Source of the DNA: HGM04593 sp045644465
GTDB taxonomy: Bacteria > Bacteroidota > Bacteroidia > Bacteroidales > Bacteroidaceae
Assembly: GCA_045644465.1 (NCBI GenBank)
Contig: JAZRGV010000006.1
Location: 143,201-207,200, forward strand
Length of the DNA stretch: 64,000 nt
Direction: 5' to 3'
Shown here: positions 49,176 to 58,375 of the stretch, one piece after another
Position numbering within the stretch: position 1 is the stretch's first letter
Layout of the letters: each line of letters opens with the position of its first letter
Notes under the pieces: generated by a model
What the model saw: only the letters and a program-made list of their open reading frames with translations
Databases searched by the model: none
What the model was told of the DNA's origin: nothing
Made by a program: the position numbers and the translations under genes

Positions 49176-51935
49176 ATGAATATACGTATTGCTGTAATAA
49201 CACTCTTTTTTGCTTTGTTCTTTGGCGTGACTGCAGTGCATGCACAGGGTGCATCTGTAAATGGTGTAATACGCTTGGAACCATATCCCGAAACAGGTGA
49301 CGGCGGCTTCTCGTACAAATATGAGGAGTATGTTGTGGTGTATTCGTTTGCCACAATGGACGATGCTAAAAATGCGGTTAAATCGTTGAAAGACAGCCCT
49401 AACGACACTCCTGACTTTGTGCGTGACTATGTGTCGCCCGAAACGTTCGTCGATGAGGCTAGCTTTAAGATTTCGGTTCCCGATGGCGGTGTTATTGTGG
49501 TGTGGACAACCGACCCTACCTTTGCATACGAAAAGAATCTTAACAAGAATGGTGAATATAAGCATATATATCCGCTGAACAGAATTAACGGCGACCTTAA
49601 CGTAACCTTTGAGGGTGAAAAGAGTCTTGAGGAGGTTGTCATTGAATCGACGCTTACGTATGGCGAGGCTGAACCTGTGGTGTCGGGTGGCGACGAGGGC
49701 ATTGAGGGTATGGTGCGCTCTATATCGTACCGTTTCCCCTATAGGGTGTGCGATAATATGCGAATATTGGTGCAACCTATTCTTTATGACCGCTCGGATA
49801 TCTCTGATGTTGAGTCCGATACTATATATTCATTCGGTAGAGCGGTGTATGTCGATATGTCGGAGTATGGTTCAACACAGTTGCGTCGTATGGACTTTGA
49901 CCTTGAAAACGACTCTATAAACTACTATATACGCCAACAGGGCGACTGCGAATACTACAACGAAATGGAGAAGGATTCGTTGCGAAGAAAACCCTATGTG
50001 CGCGTGAATGCAACACAGGATACCATAAACATATATCTTGAGGATCGTTTCCAGGGATTTGACCCCGATACCTCACACCCATATCCTTATGGATTCCATG
50101 TGAGCATAAATGACTATAACTCGGAAATATATACCGAGGATGTGCATAACGACGGTGAACGACGTAACCCGTTGCGTTTCCTCGACTATTCGTTTACAGA
50201 GTTTATGCCCGACAAGAAGATGTTCGAGATTCCGCTGCGAAACGAGAATATCCAGACTCCGGGTGAACTTCGTCTGAACTTTGCTGTCGGTGCTACTGTA
50301 ATCTCACCTAACGACTCGGCAAGTAATGCCTCGCTAAAGGCTTTGAGAGATACTCTGTATAATGTGTTGGAGCACTCTAAGATTGATCCTGACACAAAGC
50401 TGAACTATGTGAATATCTATGGTGTGGCTTCGCCTGATGGTAAGCTTGCTACAAACAAAAGCCTCGCACAGCGTCGTGCTGCCTATGCGGTGTCGAAAGT
50501 GAAGGATGCTGCAGGTGGTCGTCCTGTGGAGATTGGAGAGACAAAGGTGGCCGGATGGGATGTGCTTGCCGACAGTTTGATGAAGGATGGTTATGAAGAG
50601 GAGGCAAATGCTATATACGAGATTGTGAAGCGTTATCCGGTTAAGAACGATAATGATGCCGCAAGCTTTGCAAACCAGGAGCGCGAGATAAAGAAACTGC
50701 CTTCGTATAACGATTTTATCAAGAAGGATTATCTTCCCAAATTGAGAGCTGTAAAATACTCGTATGCGGTAACAAAGGTGGGTAAGCAGCCTGTCGATAC
50801 CATTGTGAGCCGTTACAGAAGAAACCCTACAAAGGCTTATCCGCTTGGTGTATATTGGATTCTTATCGATAATCTTAAGGATGCTGAACGTGAGGAGGTA
50901 GCTACACGCTCTCTCTATCCGTTTGGCGATGACTATCGTTGGCCGTTCGCGGCATCGGTGCTTGCTGCGTCATACATCAAACGCGACACCATTGACCTTG
51001 AATTGTTGAAACCTCACCTTGACCTAACTATCTACAAGTCGTCGCAAGGCAGGGACTCATTGGTGTATCGTCGATTCAAGAAAGATTATGAGACGGAGCT
51101 ATATACCGAATACATCAACTATCCCGATGTTGCGGCAAACCAGCTCATAATGATTCTGCGAAGCAAGGACAAGGAGTATAACAAGGATATTCCTGCGCTC
51201 GAGGGTATCATTGCCGAGGCGGCAAAGACTAATCTTGAGTACAAGAAACTACGTGCTTTCTCGCGATGTCTGCGTGGAAAATACAAAGGCGAGAGTGAGG
51301 ATGACAAGGAGACACGTGACCTTGTGATGGACTCTTCTCCGTTGAACTATGCTGTGCTTGCACTTGCTATGGATAACCCGAACTCTATAGCCGACGACGA
51401 AGAGTGGCTGAAAAAGGCAAGTGAGGGCATATCAAAATTGCCTCATGGCGTGAAACGTAACTATCTGACTGCCATACTCAAGGTGCGTCAGGCATATAAC
51501 GCTTATGTTAACCGAAACACTCCATTGAGAAAGAAATTGTTGGAAGAGGCTACAATATTTGTTGCAAAGTGCTGTTCCGACGATCTGACATATTTCCAGT
51601 ATGCCTGCAACGATGCCGACCTGTTGCTGCAGGACGGTTCGGAAGATAAGGTGTTCTCAAAGGCTACCGAGATGTGGCACAGAGGTATGAAAGAGAATGC
51701 ATCGTTGGGTGATGAACATCCTTATCCCTGGTTCGACCGTGCCATGACAGAGGCTATGAAGGATAACCCTGACAAAGATGTGTTGAGAACAAATTTGTAT
51801 AAATGTTTCTCGTTGGACAACAGATATATTACTGTATTCAACATATACTTGAGAGACAGCAAAGAGTTGAGTGAGAAAAAAGATGTCCTTGCCCTGTTGA
51901 GGAGCATAAGGAATGACTATATGGAAAAGAAATAA
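49176..51935 (+). CDS. OmpA-like protein of the pilus operon
   Basis: About 919 residues from ATG at 49176 with a clear signal peptide (MNIRIAVITLFFALFFGVTA). An in-frame ATG at 49140 adds a poor leader. The N-terminal 340 residues are beta-rich. An OmpA/MotB-like segment follows at about 370-470: LRLNFAVGATVISPNDSASN, NIYGVASPDGKLATNKSLAQ, and RRAAYAVSKV with the conserved Arg. The usual Asp of the GHTD loop is replaced by VASPDG, so peptidoglycan binding is uncertain. The last 400 residues are helical, TPR-like. OmpA-like partners in type V pilus loci may tie the fibre base to the wall. It is 6 bp from the next gene. Confidence 0.7.
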   Translation: MNIRIAVITLFFALFFGVTAVHAQGASVNGVIRLEPYPETGDGGFSYKYEEYVVVYSFATMDDAKNAVKSLKDSPNDTPDFVRDYVSPETFVDEASFKISVPDGGVIVVWTTDPTFAYEKNLNKNGEYKHIYPLNRINGDLNVTFEGEKSLEEVVIESTLTYGEAEPVVSGGDEGIEGMVRSISYRFPYRVCDNMRILVQPILYDRSDISDVESDTIYSFGRAVYVDMSEYGSTQLRRMDFDLENDSINYYIRQQGDCEYYNEMEKDSLRRKPYVRVNATQDTINIYLEDRFQGFDPDTSHPYPYGFHVSINDYNSEIYTEDVHNDGERRNPLRFLDYSFTEFMPDKKMFEIPLRNENIQTPGELRLNFAVGATVISPNDSASNASLKALRDTLYNVLEHSKIDPDTKLNYVNIYGVASPDGKLATNKSLAQRRAAYAVSKVKDAAGGRPVEIGETKVAGWDVLADSLMKDGYEEEANAIYEIVKRYPVKNDNDAASFANQEREIKKLPSYNDFIKKDYLPKLRAVKYSYAVTKVGKQPVDTIVSRYRRNPTKAYPLGVYWILIDNLKDAEREEVATRSLYPFGDDYRWPFAASVLAASYIKRDTIDLELLKPHLDLTIYKSSQGRDSLVYRRFKKDYETELYTEYINYPDVAANQLIMILRSKDKEYNKDIPALEGIIAEAAKTNLEYKKLRAFSRCLRGKYKGESEDDKETRDLVMDSSPLNYAVLALAMDNPNSIADDEEWLKKASEGISKLPHGVKRNYLTAILKVRQAYNAYVNRNTPLRKKLLEEATIFVAKCCSDDLTYFQYACNDADLLLQDGSEDKVFSKATEMWHRGMKENASLGDEHPYPWFDRAMTEAMKDNPDKDVLRTNLYKCFSLDNRYITVFNIYLRDSKELSEKKDVLALLRSIRNDYMEKK

Positions 51936-51941
51936 ACCGGG

Positions 51942-54008
51942 ATGAAGAAGCATTGGTTGATATACATATTACTCCTGTTTGTGCTTGTGATGCCACAGGC
52001 TGTATGCGCTATGCCCTATGGCGGGCTGTGGGCAATGGCCGACTCTGTCGCAGTGGCCGATAGCGTGAAGGCACCCGAGAATGAGAACGGGAACATAGTG
52101 TATAGGTCTGAGAACAAGGGTTTTGATGCCAGAAACTTTGCTTTCCAAAAACGTTATCGTATTCCTGTAAAGACTAAGTTCGATAACTCGAACTTCTTGT
52201 CACACTTATACTTTGGTTTTGGCGCAGGAGTAGAGCAAATCAACCGTCGAGGAAAATATCACTATAATGCCGGTTCAAGCTATACTTTGTTCGTTGGTAA
52301 AGACGTTGCGCGTGATCATTCGGTGAGTCTTGCATTACGTTTCGGAAGTAACGGTGTAAAAAACGATGACGTTGAACTTGACAAATTTGGCGCGCAGTTG
52401 AACTATCATTTCAATCTTACACGCTATTTCCTGGGCTATAACCCCAATCGTCTCATTGATGTATCGACAACCCTTGGTGTTGGTTACCAAAGAGCCAATG
52501 TGTGGCAAGAGACAACCCATTCGGTGTATGGAATGGTGGGCTTGAGAAACACTGTAAGATTAAGCAATAGAGTACATCTGGCGTTGGAGCCGTATATGCT
52601 CTTTGCGTCGTCGGGCTATAACGGTATGCAGAAGAATACTTCATCATACGGCTATAATGCTTCGTACGGAATAGCTCTTTCGATGATATATACAATTAAA
52701 AATGAATTCATGGGAATTGCTGCCGACGAGAAGCCTATGTTCGACAGGCATTATATGTTCGTTGAGGGCGGTTTCCAATCGATACACTCCGATATAAAAC
52801 TCTCCGAGAATTTCGGCCGTTATTTTGCTTTTGGATATGGCTACTGGTTTGCGCGTCATCTTGGCTTGCAGTTCGCTGCGGGATACTCTTCGGGTAACTG
52901 GGACAAATATACCACACCGGCAAGTGTGTCGAAGGGACATCCACAATATGATTATCTATCCAAAGTGCAGTATTTCTTTGGACGTGCCGAGGTTGTAGCG
53001 AACTTGCTTACTCTTCCTTTTAAAGTGAAAGACTACGAGAAGAAATTCTATTTGGGATTGTCGGCCGGATATGAATATGGATTCCAGTGGAAATATACCG
53101 AAAGTTCAAGACAGACATCGTGCTACTATGGTGGCTTGACATCGGCCATACAGGTGAAATGGTTGCTTCCCGAAGGTAAGGCATTGTACCTTGCACCACG
53201 TATCACATTCGTCAACTTTGGTGTGCCTTATAAGTACCCTTATGACTATATAGAGAAGAAATATACCGATAAACGATTCAATCTAACCCTTGGACTTGAG
53301 TTCGGGCTGAAACGTCGTCCGTATGAAGAGAGAGAGGATGAGCACCCAAGATATAAGTTTAAGGAGAACGGAAAAATAAGATTCCGTCAGGCTTTGAACA
53401 TCTACACTTCGTTCGGTACTAATTATGTGATGGAGCGTGGACGATACAAGGGTAAGCACATAATGAATATGAATGGTGCCTTTGCTTTCGAGTATCAGCC
53501 GTTGAAGTATTTCGGTATCCGCCTGAAAACCGACTATACCACACATAACTTCAACGATGTGTGGGCATATACAGAGTCTGTCAATGGATTAAGATTTGAA
53601 TATGAGGGCTTGTGGCATCTTAAGTTCAAGGTTATCAACGGTATTTGCGACTTGAAATTCGACTTGTCGAATATGATACATGGATATAATCCTTACAGAA
53701 AATGGGATATAGCTCTGTATGGCGGTGTCTTGATGTCGAAACATTTGCCTTTTGAGACCGAACTCAATGAGGGTGAGCTAAGATTGCAGGGTAGTACGGT
53801 TTCTGTGGGTAGATCGTATCCCAAAGATATCTTGTACGGAATACATGCTGCTTTGAACGGAAAATATTCTATTACACGCCGCTGGGGTGTGTTTGCCGAA
53901 CTTGGTGTTAAGATACATCAGAACGCTTATATGTGGGCTCCGCAAATCGATTACAACCCATTGCGTGTGTTGGATTTGGAGTGTGGTGTAAGCTTTAAGA
54001 TAAGATGA
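51942..54008 (+). CDS. Large outer-membrane beta-barrel protein of the pilus operon
   Basis: This 688-residue protein has a signal peptide (MKKHWLIYILLLFVLVMPQAVCA). It has many alternating amphipathic strands ending in aromatic residues (SHLYFGFGAGVEQIN, YHYNAGSSYTLFVGK, HYMFVEGGFQSIH, YFAFGYGYWFARHLGLQFAA, KFYLGLSAGYEYGFQW). The C terminus is CGVSFKIR. The first and second halves look like two related barrels (about 85-300 and 330-690), so it may be a fused or duplicated porin-like protein. No named domain is recognised with confidence. It sits between the OmpA-like and helical-repeat genes, and a role in secreting or holding pilus subunits is only positional inference. Confidence 0.65.
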   Translation: MKKHWLIYILLLFVLVMPQAVCAMPYGGLWAMADSVAVADSVKAPENENGNIVYRSENKGFDARNFAFQKRYRIPVKTKFDNSNFLSHLYFGFGAGVEQINRRGKYHYNAGSSYTLFVGKDVARDHSVSLALRFGSNGVKNDDVELDKFGAQLNYHFNLTRYFLGYNPNRLIDVSTTLGVGYQRANVWQETTHSVYGMVGLRNTVRLSNRVHLALEPYMLFASSGYNGMQKNTSSYGYNASYGIALSMIYTIKNEFMGIAADEKPMFDRHYMFVEGGFQSIHSDIKLSENFGRYFAFGYGYWFARHLGLQFAAGYSSGNWDKYTTPASVSKGHPQYDYLSKVQYFFGRAEVVANLLTLPFKVKDYEKKFYLGLSAGYEYGFQWKYTESSRQTSCYYGGLTSAIQVKWLLPEGKALYLAPRITFVNFGVPYKYPYDYIEKKYTDKRFNLTLGLEFGLKRRPYEEREDEHPRYKFKENGKIRFRQALNIYTSFGTNYVMERGRYKGKHIMNMNGAFAFEYQPLKYFGIRLKTDYTTHNFNDVWAYTESVNGLRFEYEGLWHLKFKVINGICDLKFDLSNMIHGYNPYRKWDIALYGGVLMSKHLPFETELNEGELRLQGSTVSVGRSYPKDILYGIHAALNGKYSITRRWGVFAELGVKIHQNAYMWAPQIDYNPLRVLDLECGVSFKIR

Positions 54009-54039
54009 TGTTGAAGATTTGTTAATGAGGTCTGTTTTT

Positions 54040-55965
54040 ATGAAGAGATACTGTTTTTTTGCAATAATATTTACTCTCTTGAGCGTTGCATATACAACAG
54101 CGCACAACAGGAATGATAGAATGGAATATACCATTTATCCTCCGCATCATGTATATGCCGATACCACTTCAATGTCGCAAGCCGACAGCTTGGCTTTGGC
54201 TATGGCAGAGAGTATGGCAATGATGATGGATGACAGTATGTTCGGAGAACTGAACGACAGTGTACCTGCAGCGCAGCCCGACAGTGCAGCACTTGTTGTA
54301 CAGCCCGACAGCACAACTCTTGTTGCTCAAGCCGACAGTGTAGCCGTTGACAGTGCAAAACTGAAGAATATTGTTCCCGACAGCCTTGTTGTAGGATATC
54401 TGCCCGAAAGAACATCGTGGAAATATTTTGAGGTGAAGGAGCGCTCGGCCGATGATGTGCAGAAACTTAAGACTCTATATAAAAAGACAATGGCGGAGCA
54501 CAATGGTGCATTGCACGCCTACGATGGCTGGAAGGTTGCATTCAACAGCACCAAAGATAGAACGCTCGATATGTATCTCGATGGTGCCAAGATGATTCTT
54601 TCACGTTTTTGTGCCGATACCTTGAACAAGCGATACGACAGGCTGTCGGAGCATCGCGATGAGTTGATGGAGTTGTATGACCTTGCTGTCTTTAACCTCG
54701 ATGCACTTAATGCACAGCTCGACAAAGCAAAAAATAAAGATACTCTCTCTGTTGCGAAATTCAGAGGTCGTCAGTTGAGATATTACAGAGATATCACGAT
54801 GGTCGATTCTATCTTTAACGGTGACAGCACACAAACTTCCATATCAAGAGATACCTTGATGAACAATATCAACAATGATATAAGACACCTAAGGTTTATG
54901 TATCCACGATACAAGCAGATAGTTACATCTACCGATATGAACATCGATATGGTTGATATTGCCCAGTTCGCCATCCTTGCAGATATCAGGATTGTGCGTG
55001 ACAGGGAAGTGGGACTCGACCGCGAAACGCGTAAGGTGAACTTTGAAGAGGATTGCGAGTTGGTACGTACACGTGTGGATAACTTGTTGGCATATATTGA
55101 AGATCCTGCATCAATTATATACAAAGATGACATCTATAAAGATGGGGTTACCATTGGCCGTTGGTTCAACAGTCAGCGTCGCCCCATTGACGAAGCATTG
55201 CGATATGGTGAAGGACGTTTCATCGATGCAAGCAACTTCGAGGCTCTTGAAAATTACTGGGCCGAGAAATTCCAGAAAGAGGGTGATTATGACGATGTAA
55301 TCAATAGTCCATTGGCGAACCACAAGAAGTCCGAGACATATATCCAGGCATTGCGTCTTAAGTATGACGTTGAGCCTTCGTTTGAACTTGCAAGAAGAAT
55401 TTCTGCAAGGTCGTATGAAAAAGCTGATGCACATAATGCGAAAGACAAGAACTTTGCCGATGCTATCACCTATCTCGACAGAGCGTTCAAATTCCCGGAA
55501 TTCAAGTCGCAGACTCCTTTTGCTCAGGCAAGATTGTATATGAATATGGCACGCTATCAAGACGAGGCAAACCGTCGTAGCAGTACAATAACATATCTAA
55601 ACAAGGCCAAGAGCGTATGCCCCGACTATCCTGAGATATACTTCATGGAGGCCGACTGGGTGTCAAAGGCTAAGCTTGGTAGTAACAAATTCGTGAATGG
55701 TGTGAAGTATTGTGCTGTATATGACCTGTATGCCAAGGCGCTCGCAAAGGTTAAGGCTTTAGCATCTAACCCGGGCTCGGAGATAAAGACCAACTTGCGC
55801 GAGGATGATATCAAGGATATGATGGTGTGGTGTGAGCAATACTTCCCCGATGCAGCCGAGGTCTTCATGCAGGGCTGGAAAGAGGGTGAGAAATATCCGT
55901 TGCCAATCAAGGGCGGTAGCAACGGTGGTAAATACAATACTGTAATCAGATGTGCTAAAGAGTAA
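54040..55965 (+). CDS. Secreted helical-repeat protein, last gene of the pilus operon
   Basis: About 641 residues from ATG at 54040 (MKRYCFFAIIFTLLSVAYTTA). An in-frame TTG at 54019 is unlikely. After the signal peptide comes a 100-residue Asp/Ser/Ala-rich region with repeated PDS and ADS units (QPDSAALVVQPDSTTLVAQ), then a mainly helical body. The helical part ends in TPR-like pairs (FADAITYLDRAFKFPEF, FAQARLYMNMARYQDEA, STITYLNKAKSVCPDYPEIY). The protein is presumably periplasmic and may be a scaffold for the barrel and OmpA-like partners. I do not recognise a named family. A bidirectional terminator follows at 56061-56096. Confidence 0.62.
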   Translation: MKRYCFFAIIFTLLSVAYTTAHNRNDRMEYTIYPPHHVYADTTSMSQADSLALAMAESMAMMMDDSMFGELNDSVPAAQPDSAALVVQPDSTTLVAQADSVAVDSAKLKNIVPDSLVVGYLPERTSWKYFEVKERSADDVQKLKTLYKKTMAEHNGALHAYDGWKVAFNSTKDRTLDMYLDGAKMILSRFCADTLNKRYDRLSEHRDELMELYDLAVFNLDALNAQLDKAKNKDTLSVAKFRGRQLRYYRDITMVDSIFNGDSTQTSISRDTLMNNINNDIRHLRFMYPRYKQIVTSTDMNIDMVDIAQFAILADIRIVRDREVGLDRETRKVNFEEDCELVRTRVDNLLAYIEDPASIIYKDDIYKDGVTIGRWFNSQRRPIDEALRYGEGRFIDASNFEALENYWAEKFQKEGDYDDVINSPLANHKKSETYIQALRLKYDVEPSFELARRISARSYEKADAHNAKDKNFADAITYLDRAFKFPEFKSQTPFAQARLYMNMARYQDEANRRSSTITYLNKAKSVCPDYPEIYFMEADWVSKAKLGSNKFVNGVKYCAVYDLYAKALAKVKALASNPGSEIKTNLREDDIKDMMVWCEQYFPDAAEVFMQGWKEGEKYPLPIKGGSNGGKYNTVIRCAKE

Positions 55966-56060
55966 AAACTGAAGCATTAAGCAGTTTGCATAGTTAACTC
56001 TCGGCTGTGTGTAATTAGAGGCATTTTATTACCTTTTTGCATAACAGCAATTAAAATAAC

Positions 56061-56096
56061 AAAAAACGGCAGAAACTAATATTTCTGCCGTTTTTT
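56061..56096. terminator. Bidirectional terminator between the pilus operon and dnaK
   Basis: 15-bp perfect arms (56061-56075, 56082-56096) built on CGGCAGAAA, with A6 and T6 edges and loop CTAATA, lie between convergent stops at 55965 and 56115. Confidence 0.88.
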
Positions 56097-56114
56097 TGTT
56101 AGTATAAGTATTTA

Positions 56115-58019
56115 TTACTTCACCTCTTCGAATTCAGCGTCCTGAACGTCGCTGTTGTCCTGCTGGTTGTTGCTTTGCTGCTGGCCACCCTGTGCGCCTT
56201 GTGCGCCCTGAGCGCCGCTCTGTGCATACATCTCAGCACTTGCTGCCTGCCATGCGTTGTTCAACTCTGCTGTAGCTGCGTCGATGCCTGCGAGGTCCTG
56301 TGCTTTGTGAGCCTCTTCGAGCTTCTGTACAGCTGCTTCGATAGGAGCCTTCTTGTCTGCAGGAATCTTGTCGCCAAGTTCGCTCAACTGGTTCTTTGTC
56401 TGGAATACCATTGAGTCTGCCTGGTTGAGCTTGTCAATCTTCTCGCGCTCTTTCTTGTCGGCATCTGCATTTGCTTCTGCCTCCTGTTTCATGCGCTCGA
56501 TTTCCTCCTTGCTCAAGCCCGATGATGCCTCGATGCGGATAGCCTGCTCCTTACCTGTAGCCTTATCCTTTGCCGATACCTTGAGGATACCGTTTGCGTC
56601 GATGTCGAATGTTACCTCAATCTGTGGAATACCGCGGCGTGCAGGGGCAATACCTGTCAAGTTGAACTGACCGATAGACTTGTTCTGGTTTGCCATAGGA
56701 CGCTCACCCTGGAGAACGTGGATTGTAACCTCTGTCTGGTTGTCGGCTGCAGTAGAGAATGTCTCGCTCTTCTTGCATGGGATTGTTGTGTTGGCGTCGA
56801 TAAGTTTTGTCATAACGCCACCCAATGTCTCGATACCCATTGAAAGTGGAGTGACGTCGAGCAATACGATGTCGCCTACACCGCCTTCCTTGTTAAGGAT
56901 AGCACCCTGGATAGCTGCACCTACTGCAACCACCTCGTCTGGGTTAACACCCTTAGAAGGAGTCTTGCCAAAGAAATCTTCAACAACCTTCTGTACTGCA
57001 GGGATACGTGTTGAACCACCTACAAGGATAACTTCGTCGATATCTGCGTTGTTCAAGCCTGCGTCGCTCATAGCTTTCTTACATGGCTCAAGACATGCCT
57101 GGATGAGGTTGTGTGCCAATGATTCGAACTTAGCACGTGTCAAAGTCTTAACCAAGTGCTTTGGCATGCCGTTGACTGCTGTGATATAAGGAAGGTTAAT
57201 CTCGGTTGATGTTGTTGATGACAATTCAATCTTCGCCTTCTCTGCAGCCTCTTTCAAACGCTGCAAAGCCATTGGGTCAGCTGTAAGGTCAGCACCCTCT
57301 TCAGCCTTGAACTCGTTTGCAAGCCAGTCGATGATTACCTGGTCGAAATCGTCACCACCAAGGTGTGTATCACCGTTTGTTGAAAGAACCTCGAACACAC
57401 CGCCACCGAACTCAAGAATAGAGATATCGAATGTACCGCCACCAAGGTCGAATACTGCAATCTTCATATCCTTGTTTGCCTTGTCAACACCATATGCAAG
57501 AGCTGCTGCTGTTGGCTCGTTTACGATACGCTTAACCTCAAGACCTGCAATCTGACCAGCCTCTTTGGTTGCCTGACGCTGTGAGTCACTGAAGTATGCA
57601 GGAACTGTGATGACAGCCTCTGTAACCTCCTGACCAAGATACTCCTCTGCTGTTTTCTTCATCTTTTGGAGAATCATTGCAGAAATCTCCTGTGGAGTGT
57701 AAAGACGGCCGTCGATATCTACGCGTGGCATGTTGTTCTCTTCAACAACTTTATAAGGTACGCGAGAAATTTCTTTGCTTACCTGCGCCCAGTTCTCTCC
57801 CATAAAACGTTTGATAGAGAAGATTGTGCGCTGTGGGTTGGTTACAGCCTGACGTTTTGCAGGGTCACCTATCTTGCGCTCGCCGTTGTTGTCAAATGCA
57901 ACAATTGATGGAGTGGTGCGCTTACCCTCGCTGTTAGTGATAACTACGGGCTCGTTGCCCTCGAAAACTGATACACATGAGTTGGTTGTACCCAAGTCAA
58001 TACCAATAATTTTTCCCAT
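56115..58019 (-). CDS. dnaK: Molecular chaperone DnaK (Hsp70)
   Basis: This 634-residue protein starts MGKIIGIDLGTTNSCVSVFE, the canonical Hsp70 opening. Signature 2 (IAVFDLGGGTFDISILEFG) and signature 3 (VILVGGSTRIPAVQKVV) are present. The substrate-binding domain and the lid follow, ending in a Gly/Gln-rich tail (QSGAQGAQGAQGG) and the acidic DAEFEEVK. It is an ATP-driven folding and disaggregation chaperone. It stands alone, with no dnaJ or grpE nearby. I saw no CIRCE element, and its promoter is not clear from sequence. Confidence 0.98.
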   Translation of the reverse strand: MGKIIGIDLGTTNSCVSVFEGNEPVVITNSEGKRTTPSIVAFDNNGERKIGDPAKRQAVTNPQRTIFSIKRFMGENWAQVSKEISRVPYKVVEENNMPRVDIDGRLYTPQEISAMILQKMKKTAEEYLGQEVTEAVITVPAYFSDSQRQATKEAGQIAGLEVKRIVNEPTAAALAYGVDKANKDMKIAVFDLGGGTFDISILEFGGGVFEVLSTNGDTHLGGDDFDQVIIDWLANEFKAEEGADLTADPMALQRLKEAAEKAKIELSSTTSTEINLPYITAVNGMPKHLVKTLTRAKFESLAHNLIQACLEPCKKAMSDAGLNNADIDEVILVGGSTRIPAVQKVVEDFFGKTPSKGVNPDEVVAVGAAIQGAILNKEGGVGDIVLLDVTPLSMGIETLGGVMTKLIDANTTIPCKKSETFSTAADNQTEVTIHVLQGERPMANQNKSIGQFNLTGIAPARRGIPQIEVTFDIDANGILKVSAKDKATGKEQAIRIEASSGLSKEEIERMKQEAEANADADKKEREKIDKLNQADSMVFQTKNQLSELGDKIPADKKAPIEAAVQKLEEAHKAQDLAGIDAATAELNNAWQAASAEMYAQSGAQGAQGAQGGQQQSNNQQDNSDVQDAEFEEVK

Positions 58020-58375
58020 AATCCGTTTATTTATTTTATGTTATTATTCAACTTTATTCGCGGCTTGTTTGTTCGCCTGCACTAATTATAGTACAAACTG
58101 TGTGCCAAAGTGATTTTGATGTGCAAATCTGCCAACAAAGCATTTTTTATGCCATTTTATAGTGGAGTATGACAAAAAGTCTGTCAAAATGTCCTGTAAT
58201 TGTTCTCAAATTCCAAAATATCTAAAATATCTAAAATGTTAACGATTAATTTGCATTTCCTTGCTTTTATTCGTATCTTCGCATATTACATGCAAATTGC
58301 GCTTATTGCGCTTGTGGTATTTTTTTTGATATAGAAGTAATTAAAATATTCATCAACTTTTAATCGTTCAGTAAA
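58020..58375. other. Divergent regulatory region between dnaK and the carboxynorspermidine synthase gene
   Basis: This 356-bp, A/T-rich spacer contains a clear promoter for the rightward gene (58250-58281). It also holds a short tandem AAAATATCT repeat (around 58216-58235) and TGACA/TGTCA around 58168-58184. No gene was seen. Confidence 0.6.
58250..58281 (+). promoter_or_regulatory. Promoter of the carboxynorspermidine synthase gene
   Basis: TTTG (58250-58253), a 20-base spacer and TATCTTCG (58274-58281) match the Bacteroides consensus. The leader is about 90 bases. Confidence 0.6.

Noticed and set aside
58092..58112. Sigma-54-like sequence upstream of dnaK (reverse strand TTGGCACACAGTTTGTA)
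   Set aside because: The -24 GG fits, but the -12 element is GT instead of GC, and dnaK is not a usual sigma-54 target.
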